Source of the DNA: Datura wrightii
Taxonomy: Eukaryota > Streptophyta > Magnoliopsida > Solanales > Solanaceae
Reading direction: 5' to 3'
NCBI GenBank assembly: GCA_035772735.1
Contig: JASDFA010000027.1
Location: 35,136,001-35,200,000, forward strand
Length of the DNA stretch: 64,000 bases
The notes below the pieces were generated by a model, which was given only the letters and a program-made list of their open reading frames with translations, was not told the origin of the DNA and did not search any database. Positions 11,700-22,155 of the stretch are shown here, one piece after another (position 1 is the first letter of the stretch; the number at the start of each line of letters is the position of its first letter). The position numbers were made by a program, and so were the translations under genes.

Positions 11700-12093
11700 T
11701 GTAATACCCCAAAAGTCTCTAAGATTAGACCCAAGGGTTAAAACGGAGAAAGCAAAAAAATCTGCATCAATTCACAGAATGATTCATCCAGTAACTCATG
11801 GTGTGACCTAACGGGTCGTTAAGTGACCCATTAGATGGTGCCCAGTTTTAAGGAGATATCATTCTTGGGCAGTGGCAATGGATGGGTCGATGAGTCGTCG
11901 TGACTCCCAACGATCGTGGTATGACCTATCAAGTGGATGAAGGGTGATATTCAGTGTTGTTAACGAGTCATCAGTATCCCTAACGACTCGTTAAGTTGGC
12001 CATGGGATGAGAAGGTTAGGAGATTGGAAATTTCTAGTGATGGTGACGAGGGGAGATAATGGGTCGTCAATGGCCCATGTCCCTCAAAATGGG
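11700..12093 (+). repeat. Element E 5' LTR, 3'-truncated
   Basis: It starts TGTAATACCCCAAAAGTC, like the 3' LTR at 16768, and stays collinear for almost 400 bases, to about the string TGTCCCTC. After that it jumps directly into gag, so the rest of the LTR, the primer site and the gag start are deleted. It is dense in words of the ACGACTCGTT type. Confidence 0.8.
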
Positions 12094-13080
12094 AATGCAG
12101 TAGTGGCTCGAGTTTGAGACTTTCTCAAGATGAAACAAGTTGAGTTCCTTGTGTCAAGAGTGGATGAGGACCCGTAGAGTTTCTTGAGGAGATACAGAAG
12201 ATGACCCAGATTATGGAGGTGACAGGAAAAGAGAGTGCAGACCTAGCCTCCTATCAGTGAAGGAGGTTTCTTATATTTGGTACCATCAATGGAGGGATGG
12301 TAGAGTAGTGGGCATTGTTCCGTTAAGCTGGGATAAGTTCATGAGTGCTTTCTTAGACAGATTCTTCCCTAGGGAGTTGAGGGAAGCAAAATTGATGGAG
12401 TTCGTCAACTTGAGGCAGAACAATATGACTATGCAAGAGCACGCCTTGGAGTTCACCTGGCTATCCAAGTATGCATCGAAAATGGTTGCGGATTAGAGAG
12501 CCCATATGAACAAATTTATGTATGGAGTATCAGATTCCTGGTCAAGGAGTGTAGGACTGCTATGCTGAATAATGACCTAGACTTCTCTATATTGTTTATA
12601 TACACCCAGCATATAGATGCGGATGAGGTGAAGGAAAGGGAGAGAGAGGCTAAGAGGGATAGGATAAGCAGCTTTGGATTTTTCCAGCAGAGGTCCAGTG
12701 GCAGACATTATCAGCAATCCTACCAGAGACCATCATCCCCTGCGGCGTTATCAGCTAGTGTGCCATCCAGATCTAGGAATGAATAGAAGGGAAGGACATC
12801 AGGCTTAGAGACAGGGGAGCAGGCCAGGAGAGCCCAGCGTGCCAATTTACGGCAAATGTGGCAGAAACCATCCCAGAGAGTGCCTAGCGGGGTTAGGTGC
12901 ATCTTTCAAGTGTGGGAAGCCCGAACATTTGCTTAGAGACTGCCCTTCAGCCAGACAGGGCCATAGTCGAGGCTATGACCCATCTATCAATTCAATAGTT
13001 CCATTCGTATGCTCAGCTCATCAAGGTGCATCCACTGGTGTAGGTGGTGGTCAGCGTTATAATAGATTTTATGCCCTCTC
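12094..13080 (+). pseudogene. Element E gag, decayed
   Basis: VDEDP followed by a broken EFL, then WDKFMSAFLDRFFPRELREAKLMEFVNLRQ (12330-12420) and the YASKM region, typical of Retrotrans_gag in this clade. A basic region and zinc-knuckle remnants come next: CGRNHPREC and FKCGKPEHLLRDC (12858-12950), where the first cysteine of the CCHC finger is lost. Gag would coat the RNA. Stops at 12172 and 12494 and several shifts break the frame. Confidence 0.75.
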
Positions 13081-13420
13081 ATATCGTCAGGAGCAGGAGG
13101 TTTCTCCAAATGTGGTCACTGGTATGATACAAGTATTTCATCTTGATGTGTATGCATTGTTAGATCCAGGGGATACTTTATCTTTTATGACTCCTTATGT
13201 TGCCATTAGTTTCGGATTCAGTCCCGAGATCCTATCAGAACCCTTCTTAGTCTCTACTCTGGTCGGTGACTCAGTTGTAGCTTGACGAGTATACAGAAAT
13301 TACCCTGTCATAGTCCTTCAAAAAGTCACCTCAGTCGATCTAGTAGAGTTAGAAATGACCGATTTTGATGTTATCTTTTGTATGGATTGGTTGCATGCAT
13401 ATTAGACCTCAGTAAATTAT
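13081..13420 (+). pseudogene. Element E protease, decayed
   Basis: DVYALLDPGDTLSFMTPYVA (around 13144-13203) is the active-site region. The clade norm is D-P-G-A/S-T, so the fourth residue is altered to D. MDWLHAY-like sequence follows at about 13382. A stop at 13283-13285 interrupts it. Confidence 0.7.
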
Positions 13421-14440
13421 AGAGCCCGCATGGTAGAATTTTGATTTTTGGGTGAGCCAGTCCTAGAAAGGAAGGGTAGTTCAGTTGTTCCTATAGGTCG
13501 CTTTATTTCCTATCATAAGGCCAGAAAAATGATTTCTAAAGGTTTTGTATATCATCTAATTTTGGTTTAGGATGCTATGTCTGAGACCCCGACTCTTCAG
13601 TCAGTTCCTATAGTGTGTGAGTATCTAGAGGTGTTCCCTGATGATCTACTAGGGGTCCTTCTCGAGCAGGAGATTGAATTATGTATTGACCTTCTCCCTG
13701 ATACACATCTATATCCATTCCTCCTTATAGAATGGCTCTAGTTGAGCTAAAGGAGATGAAGAAGTAGTTGAAGGACCTCCTAGATAAGGGTTTCATCAGG
13801 CCTAGTAAATCCCTGTAGGGTGCTCCAATCCTCTTTGTTCAGAAGAAAGATGGTTCCCTTAGAATGTGCATTAATTATTGATAGTTGAACAAGGTCACAA
13901 TCAAGAATAAGTATCCCTTCCCCAGGATTGATGACTTTTTTGACCAGCTTCAGGGTGTTAAGTGCTTCTCAAAGATAGATCTCAGATCCGGCTATCACCA
14001 GGTCAGATTTAGGGAGACTTACATTTCGTAGACAACCTTCAGGATCGGTATGGTCACTATGAGTTCGTAGTTATGTCTTTTGGACTAACGAATGCTCCTG
14101 CAGCTCTTATGGATTTGATGAATAGGGTATTCAAGTCGTATTTGGATATGTTTGTGATTGTCTTTATAGATGATATTCTCATATATTCTCGGAGCGAAGA
14201 GGAGCATGCCACTCATTTGAGGGTTGTGCTATAGACTCTCAAGGATCACCAGTTGTTTGCTAAATTCAGCAAGTGTGAGTTTTGGCTAAACTCACTAGCA
14301 TTTTTTGGCCACGTAGTGTCTAGAGAGGGTGTGCAGGTAGACTCTCAAAACATAGCGGCAGTGAAGAATTGACCTAGACCAGTTAGTCCTTAGGATATCA
14401 GGAATTTCTTGGGTTTAGCTGGCTACTACCGAAGGTTTGT
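13421..14440 (+). pseudogene. Element E reverse transcriptase, decayed
   Basis: Recognisable order: KGFIRPSKS-like entry, [17 protein letters not shown] (13968-14010), [19 protein letters not shown] (after a shift, about 14050-14105), [19 protein letters not shown] (14150-14208) with the catalytic IDD, and [11 protein letters not shown]. It would copy element RNA into DNA. TAG and TGA stops are frequent, for example near 13767, 13817 and 14028. Confidence 0.8.
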
Positions 14441-14990
14441 TAAAGGATTTTCATCCATTGCAGCACCATTGACTAAGTTAACCTAGAAGAAAGTTAAATT
14501 TCAGTGGTCGGATGGTTGTGAGAAGAGCTTTCATGAGCTAAAGACTCAACTCACTACAGCCCCAATATTGACTCTATCAGAGGGAATGGATGGTTTTGAT
14601 GTGTATTATGACTCCTCTAAGGTTTCTCTTCATTGTGTGTTGATGCAATACGATAAGGTCATTGCGTATGCCTCTAGACAGTTCAAGCCTCATAAGAAAA
14701 ATTATCCGACGCATGACCTAGAGTTGGCAACAGTTGTGTTCGCATTGAAGATTTGGAAACACTACTTATATGGGGTGCATGTGGAAGTGTTCACAGACCA
14801 TAAAAGTCTTCAGTATGTGTTCACTCAAAAGGTCTTGAATTTTCGATAAAGAAGGTGGTTAGAGCTTCTCAAAGACTATGACATGAGTGTCCTTTATCAT
14901 CTGAGCAAGGCCAATGTAGTGGCGGATGCTTTTAGAAGGTTATCTATGGAGAGTGTGTCTCATGTCGAGGGTGGGAGAAAGGAGTCAGTA
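14441..14990 (+). pseudogene. Element E RNase H, decayed
   Basis: [69 protein letters not shown] and [11 protein letters not shown] appear in the usual order (14590-14940). This is the RNase H domain of Ty3-gypsy polymerases. Its first acid sits in YYDSS, where YCDAS is usual. Confidence 0.8.
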
Positions 14991-16170
14991 AAGGATGTCC
15001 ATAGACTTTCTCGTATAGGGATTTGCCTTATTGACTCGACAGATGGTGGTGTGATTATTCAAAATGGGTTAGAATCTTCATTGGTGACCGAGGTCAAGTC
15101 TAGGCAAGATGAGGATCCTCTCTAGTGAAGCTAAAGAAAGCTGTCCAGAATCAGAAGGTGGAGGTCTTCTCCCAAGGGGGAGATGGTGTACTTCGTTATC
15201 AGGGTCATTTATGTGTTCCGGGTGTTGACGACTTAAGAGATCAGATGTTGAGTGAGGGTCATGGTTCTCAATATTCTATCCACCTAGGTACCACCAAGAT
15301 GTACCGTGACCTATAGGAAGTCTATTGGTGGAATGACATGAAGAAGGACATAGCAGAATTTGTGGCTAAGACTTCGAATTGTCAATAAGTGAAAGTCGAG
15401 CATCAAAGACCTGGAGGTATGTTACAAGACATTACTATCCCTACATGGAAGTGGGAAGAGATAAAATATGGACTTCATTATAGGGTTTCCTCGTACATTC
15501 CGATAGTATGAATCTATATGGGTGGTTGTAGATAGATCGACCAAAATAGCTCATTCTTACTGAGTAAAACTATCGATTCAACCAAGGATTATGCTAAATT
15601 ATAAATTTGGGTGTTAGTTTGGTTGCATGGAGTTCCCTTGTCCATCGTATCAGATAGAGGTACTTAGTTTACCTCCCAATTTCGGAGATTGTTCCAGAAG
15701 GGCCTTGGTACTCAGGTGAAGCTTACCATAGCTTTTCACCCGCAAACAAATGGTCAGGCTTAGCGAACCTTTCAGACTCTTGAGGACATGTTGAGAACGT
15801 GTGTGATTGACTTCAAGGGTAATTGGGATGATCATTTACCTCTTAATGAGTTTGCTTACAACAACAGTTACCACTCTAGTATTCAGATGGCTCTGTTTGA
15901 GGCTCTTTACGGGCGGAGGTGTAAATCGCCTATTGGTTGGTTTGAGGTAGGCAAAGCTACATTGATAGGGCCATATTCAGTTCATGAGGCTATGGAGAAA
16001 GTTCATTTTATAAGGGAAAGGCTGAAAATAGCTCAGAGTCGTCAGAAGTCATATGCGGATGTTAGGCGGAGAGAACTCGAGTTTGAAGTTGATGATTGGA
16101 TGTTCTTGAAGGTGTCTCCCATGAAAGGAGTGATGAGGTTCGGAAAGAAAGGGAAGCTTAGTCCCTGATA
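14991..16170 (+). pseudogene. Element E integrase, decayed
   Basis: An HHCC-like region is recognisable (GSQYSIHLGTTKMYRDL at 15262-15312, then NDMKKDIAEFV and NCQ). The core follows: a SDRG-like string near 15650, FHPQTNGQA at about 15736-15762, and FAYNNSYHSSIQMALFEALYGRRCKSP (15850-15930). A QSRQKSYADVRRRELEF tail runs to 16160. Stops occur at 15124, 15314 and 15388 and there are several shifts. Confidence 0.8.
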
Positions 16171-16520
16171 TGTTAGCCCATACAAGATTTCGATACGTGT
16201 TGGCAAGGTGGCTTATGAGTTGGAGCTACCAGTAGAGTTAGCATCAGCACCCAGTTTTCCATGTATCGCTATTGAAGAAGTGTATTCGTGACCCGACTTT
16301 GGTTGTTCCAGTAGAGAGCATAGGCTGAAGAATAGCCTTACCTATGAGGAGGTACCCGTTGAGATCCTCAATTGACAGGTTCGAAAGTTGAGAAACAAAG
16401 AAGTAGCTTCAGTGAAAGTCTTGTGGAGGAATCGATTCGTTGAGGGAGCTATATGGGAAGACGAAGCAGATATGATGGCTAAATACCTGCATTCATTTCC
16501 TTTCGTCTCCGTCTCAACTT
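16171..16520 (+). pseudogene. Element E integrase C-terminus with chromodomain-like tail
   Basis: VRKLRNKEVASVKVLWRNR, then EGAIWEDEADMMAKY (16380-16495), matches the chromodomain-like end of Tekay/Del chromoviruses, which is thought to target heterochromatin. A stop codon ends the frame at about 16519 after a SVST string. Confidence 0.65.
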
Positions 16521-16751
16521 GAGGTATCAATTTCCTCTCTAGTACTCCACTTAGTTTCATGTCAAATTCATGTATCTCAGTTCCTTTAATGTTTTAGCAT
16601 GTATATATGATTTATTAATTCAGTTCAGTCATGTGTATCAGTCCGGAATCAGTCACTCCGTTAGTTTCAGCTTCAGATGTTTAGTATTCGAAATTGCAGT
16701 TCCTTTCCCTAGCTCTTCAGTATGTTTAACTCACATTCGAGGATGAATGTT

Positions 16752-16765
16752 CTGAAGGGGGAGAT
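16752..16765 (+). promoter_or_regulatory. Element E polypurine tract
   Basis: GAAGGGGGAGA directly before the 3' LTR start (TGTAATACC at 16768). It is preceded by CATTCGAGGATGAATGTT, a hallmark upstream box of this clade also seen in F and G. Confidence 0.8.
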
Positions 16766-16767
16766 AT

Positions 16768-17574
16768 TGTAATACCCCAAAAGTCCCAAAGATCAGACCC
16801 GAAGATTGAAAAGGAGAAAGCAGGAAAATCTGCACCAAGTTATAGAATGAGTCATCCAATGACTCGTGGTGTGAACTAACTGGTCGTTAAGTGACCCGTC
16901 AGGTGGTTCCCAGTTTTGAGGAGATGTCGCTCTTGGTCAGTGGCAACGAATGGGATGATAAGTCATCATGACTCCCAACAAATCATGGTATGACCCGTCA
17001 AGTGGATAAAGGGTGAGATTGCAGTGTTGGTAATGGGTCGAGGGAATGAGTTATCAGTATCCCTAGTGACTCATTAAGTTAGTCGTGGGGATGAGAAGGT
17101 TGGGAGATTGGAAATTTCCAATGGTGGTGACAAGGGGAGAGAAAGAGTCGTCAGAGGACCTAACGACTCGTTATGTCCCTCGTGGTGTGGAGTATCATTT
17201 TTTCTGCGGATCAGTAAAGGCATTTTCATAATTCCTAAGCTCTTAAGCCCTAAACTACGTTGTTTCGAGCTCTATTACGAGGGTTTTATGGGGGTTTAAC
17301 CTATTCTAAATAATTTTCCTTTCCATGCTTGCAGGACTAGAAAATTCTCCTTGAAGACCAAGCCTAGAATTCTTCAAGCTCTTGTCCAAATCTCTTGGGC
17401 TTTCAAAGACATGTGTAAATTCAGTTTACCCAGGTATGTAGGCCTATGAATGAGAGTTCCTTTCACTCTCATGCTCAAAATTCTCCTCAATTCTATGAAT
17501 TCAAGTTCTAGATCAAATCCATGATCTTATAGGGTTTTAACCTAATTTTATGAAATCCTCTATAAATTATTTCT
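16768..17574 (+). repeat. Element E 3' LTR, proximal part
   Basis: It begins TGTAATACCCCAAAAGTC and is collinear with the 5' copy at 11700. It continues to 17574, where element F inserts. The five bases before F (TTTCT) and the five after it (CTCCT at 48295) differ by two C-to-T changes, which fits a decayed target duplication. Confidence 0.8.
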
Positions 17575-18629
17575 TGTAACACCCCAAAACTCTCCTAGAT
17601 CAAACTCAGAATTTTCATGGAAAACCCAGAAGAGCCAAAAGAATTTCTTAGAACAACGAGTCAATAACAGCTATAACGACCCGTTGTCTAAGTCGTCGTC
17701 AGCATTGTAGGGAGTCCTTCCTGAAGCAACGAGCCCAATAATGGATCGTGAAAGAGACCAACATCCCGTCCTGTTCAGCCGTTGGGGGAAGTTTAAGAAG
17801 GAACAAATTCAATCTAGTGGTAATGAAGGGAAATAATGACCCGTTGTCTAAGTCGTTGTCAGCACTGTAGGGAGTCCTTTCTGAACCAACGAGCCCAATA
17901 ATGGATTGTGAAAGAGACCAACATCCCATCCTGTTCATCCGTTGGGGGAAGTCTAAGAAGGAACAAATTCAATCTAGTGGCAACGAAGGGAAATAAAAAC
18001 CATTGTCTAAGTCGTCGTCAGCACTGTAGGGAGTCTTTCCTGAACCAACGAGCCCAATAATGGATTGTGAAAGAGACCAACATCCCATCCTGTTCAGTCG
18101 TTGGGGGAAGTCTAAGAAGGAATAAATTCAATCTAGTGGCAACGAAGGGAAATAATGACCCGTTGTTCCATACAACGAGTCATCGCTTCTATCCATTAGC
18201 CATGTCCTGAAAATCTCAATGGTCAGGATAGGTGGTGACAACGACCCATGGTCAGACCAACGAGTCATTGTGTCACTTGTTGGTAGGAGTCCAAACACAG
18301 GTTCAAAAGTCCCTCCAGTGACCACGAGAGAAACCAAGGACCCGTTGGTTCATCCAATGAGTCATTGTCCCCTCCCGTTGGTCAGTTCCAGTAAGCTTAG
18401 ACCGTAGGCCTAAGACCAACAATTGTTTCAACGAGTCGTGATGTCAACCAACGACTCATTGTATGACTCATTGGATCCCAACGGGCAGTTTTTAGACTTT
18501 TATCTCAAGGGCATTTTTGTAACTTCCCACATTATTAATACCTAAACTATGTTGTTTGGGTTATTTTTAAAGGGATTTAGGGAGTTAGTCGATAGTTTTT
18601 TCTCATTCCTCTCATTCTCTAAAAGTCAG
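17575..18629 (+). repeat. Element F 5' LTR, part 1
   Basis: It starts TGTAACACCCCAAAACTCTC, matching the 3' LTR start at 45882. It contains the three-copy 160-base repeat and many words like CAACGAGTCATTG and ACGACCCGTTG. It ends with the GTCAG target site (18625-18629) of the solo LTR. Confidence 0.88.
17681..18158 (+). repeat. Three-copy tandem repeat of about 160 bases in F 5' LTR
   Basis: Copies at 17681-17840, 17841-17999 and 18000-18158, each starting CCGTTGTCTAAGTCG or a close variant. The F 3' LTR has only one copy (near 45999-46160), so the expansion happened in the 5' LTR. Confidence 0.9.
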
Positions 18630-21211
18630 TGTTATACCCCGTAGAGTTCCCGGCACTTAGATGACCTATCCGCACGTTGGTTAAGCATATTTGAAGGCCA
18701 TACGTGCTAGGGAAAGGCCCGGGAAAAGATCGGACGAGAAACCCGTCGAACCATCGCGGGAGGAGCCGAGGCAGAGCCCCTCCGCGATGGCAGCGTGTCA
18801 CAGAGGTGAGGCCTCCGCGATGGCTCCGTGACACGTTGCCCAGGTTCAGGCCCAAGTATATAAGCCCCACTTTGGTTTAAAATTCATTTCATCACTAGTA
18901 AATTTCCAGAAACGCAGTAAACAGAGGGAAGACGAAGAAAATTAAATATTTTCATCCAATTACGCTGCCAAACGCTGCCCAAACCCAAATTAATCCTAGA
19001 TACCAAGGTATTTAGCAGCAGAGAGCATTTCTACGGAGTTAGTTTCGCGAAATACGGCCGACGAATCGGCGAGCCACCGAACTAAAGTAGGTAGAATTGC
19101 TCTAAATTAATGTCTATGTGTTCCTAGCTGAGAAGTGAATACTTCTCCCTTCTGGGCCGCTGAGAAATAGCGAGTTTTCGACCGTCTTTCGATAAGCCTA
19201 AGTTTAGGCTATAAATTAAATCGAAAGTAACGTTGCTCTTTACGATAAAGCCGTATTTAGTATTGATTGACGTATTTATGAATGCAGTTGGGAGAATATA
19301 GTTGAAGTACCGGCCGAGCCTCGTCCGACAGATGAATAGTCAAAGATAAGGTATGTAAAGTTAGTTTCCTCGGCAAGTTAAGTAATATTGAGACAGTATG
19401 GTAATTTACAGACTAGTAGAATGTTCAGAAGTCGATTATTGTGTTATTATGAATATTGGTGCAATATGAGAAGTTTTGGGTTGTAACGTGTACGAGACCT
19501 ATCCGTATGATATAGATTCGGACGTAAGTGATTAAGATTGCCCAGTATATTCAGTATGTGATGTAATATGCCATGTTAAGATATTGTTGTGTTTAGCTGA
19601 AACCCCGCGAAGTAGTACAGTATCTGTAAAGCATTTCAGATATAGATTAGCAACTAAATAAAGCTTAGAAAGCATGTTAGAAATAGGAAATCATGTTAAT
19701 ACAGAAACTCAGTAAACAACATAGCTTTCAGTAGAAACACCCTCTTGTATAGCCTTTGCTCCAGTACAGTTTGACAGGAGACTATATTCATATTTATACT
19801 TACCTGTCTCAGCATGTATCAGACACTTACAGATTACTATTATTAGCTCAGCATGTGATTTATATGATACCTTACCCCTGTTAGCCTTAGCTTATGAGAT
19901 ACGCAGACAGCATGACTAGTTGAGACCGTTGTATTGATTGGGGTTGGATTACCTAGCATCCCTGACCGCCCAGGGTTAATAGCTGTATCGACTCGTCCGC
20001 CAGAGGACGAGGATACGTCACTCTACAGAGTGATATGCCGTCCCGCAAGGGGACGAAGATGGGATGCCAGATTCCCCATATTGTGCCTTGGTCGGCCGTT
20101 ATACACCCCCGTCGAGCGGGTACGCCTGGGGTGTTTATTTTGGAGTCCTTCGGACTCAGGTACAGTTATAGTCAGGGGCTCAGCGAGCCCAAGTGCATAC
20201 CCAGGGACCGGCAGGATTCTTACAGCCACTATAGGAGATGGGATGACCGGGGTAGGGGCATAGATTCTGTGTTGATTGTACCTCCCGGCTTATGGGGGCC
20301 GGGTAAGGTTTGTCTGTGCTATGTTATGTTATTTCATGTTATGCCATGTTATGTTAGATACAAGTAGATCAGCAGTAGCACGATACGTTTCCAGGTATGA
20401 CTCTTATCCCCTCCAGTAAAGATTGAGAGAAGGTAAGGTTTACATTATCAGACCGTTAAGTTATTCCTTCTACTTCAACTTCATCAGTCATATTATTGCT
20501 TTCAGATGTTGTTTTCAGTTATATTATTTCAGTTGCTTTACATACTCAGTACCAGCGGTACTGACGCCCAGTAGGGCGCTGCATTACTTGCCTGCAGGTA
20601 CCCTTAGACGAGCAGGCGATACCACGTGATCCCCATCAGCAGTTGAGTATTCAGCTCCTGTCATCCGGAGACTGAATTTCTAGAGGTGTAGTTCAGTTCC
20701 TTTTGTTGTACAGTGTGGGTAGGTCGGGGCCCTGTCCCGATCATTTCTATTACCCTTCCTAGAGGCTTGCAGTCTGTATATATTCCCTGTGGTCAGATGA
20801 GCCGGTCGTGAGAGGTCGTGCAGTTGTATAGCTGTTAGTATTCCTTCCTTCTATTATGATGGTCGTGTGGGGCAATAGTTGTCAGTAGTGGTGACCTTGC
20901 CGGTCACGTAGCTTCTTTTTGTACTTTATGATTAAGTTGCAGATAACTAGACAGCATGGTGGCCTTGTCGGCCCGTATAGGTTTTCCTGAATTACTATGT
21001 TTCTGGTTAGCTGCTAATACAGGTACAGAAGGCTATAGGCCAATGGGCCGGGGGCTGTATTTACAACCGTTATATAGCCCTTTGTTTCCAGAAATGTGAG
21101 TTAAAGCCAGCCAGGCGCCAGATGCGCCCAGGCTTAACAGTCTAGCAGGTCAGGTCTTAGTAGGGCACCAGGTGCCAGTCATACCCCCCCCCCCCAAGGT
21201 GGGGCGTGACA
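18630..21211 (+). mobile_element. Solo LTR of a G-related chromovirus
   Basis: 2582 bases from TGTTATACCCCGT to GGGGCGTGACA, flanked by the perfect target duplication GTCAG (18625-18629 and 21212-21216). The sister F LTR near 46622 shows the empty site with a single GTCAG. There is no internal region, so it is a product of LTR-LTR recombination. TATATAAG at 18857-18864 is its likely core promoter. A run of 14 C lies near its end (21184-21197). Open frames near 19934-20367 sit inside the LTR and are not credible genes. Confidence 0.9.
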
Positions 21212-22155
21212 GTCAGAACGTAGAAAACTCAGTCAGGAAGCACAGAACAGGATCAAGGGTTTCAATTTTATTCTCAGATTTCTCAAGGGTTTTTCTCTGG
21301 GATTTCTACACCAGGTATGTGGGAATTCAACAAGGGAATTTTTCTTCCCTTGTGTCCCAACACCCTTCTATAATTTCTTGTCAGTCTTAGCCCTGAATAT
21401 TAGAAATAGGGTTAGTTTCTGTCAAATTATGAATATTTTTATGAATTTGAAATCCTTGTGAACTCTTGTAATGTTTTCATCATTTATCAAGCATGTTTTT
21501 ATTCTCTTCATGAAATATTGTTAGCCCTAGTTCTGCGAATAAAATAAACCAAGTCTTGCATAATTGTCTAGATACAAATACTGCTTGAATCTATTAGTTC
21601 TTGAATTTTCATGTTATTACAATTTTGTGGATTCACAGTCAGTTTGAATGCTAGTCTAGTCTCCGTTAGCAATTAGCCTTTTCAGTATCTTACAGTAAGT
21701 CTGTTGATAAGTTTGACAATAGTCAATTCTTAAGGAGTTCAGTTGAGTAATAATCCCTAGTTTTAGTTATCATTGGTGCTCTAGACGGTTATGACACTTC
21801 TAGATAAGCATCTCTGACCAGTCTTAGAGTCATCGCTATCCGTTATCAGTTAGTTCTTTAGACAGTTACGATGCTTCCAGATAAGTAGCTCTGACCAGTC
21901 TTAGAACACCAGTTTTCAGTTATTCGATTCTACAGACTCTCAAGTTACTTCCAGATAAGTATTCCTGACTTATTCCAGGACCCCAGCTTCGAGCTATCAG
22001 CTTAGTTGTCAAATTAGGACTATCCATTAGGAGTCGTACTTAGCATCGAGTGGACCGGAGTTCCACCACACCCAAGTTCCCCGAACTACGTTGCCACCGT
22101 ACATTATTGGCCAATTAGGCCCCAGACTTGTGATCACCCAGCTTAGCCACTATAC
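21212..22155 (+). repeat. Element F 5' LTR, part 2
   Basis: It resumes at GTCAGAACGTAGAAAACTCAG, matching 46625 onward in the 3' LTR, and ends at TATAC, the target site of element G. It includes the repeated CTTCCAGATAAG words (21800-21965) also present in the 3' LTR. No gene is present. Confidence 0.88.

Noticed and set aside
19934..20367. Overlapping frames of about 110 codons
   Set aside because: They lie inside the solo LTR, overlap each other in several frames, and match no family I recognise.
21184..21197. Run of 14 C as a possible regulatory element
   Set aside because: It is an expansion of the CCCCCC present at the same place in all G-family LTRs.
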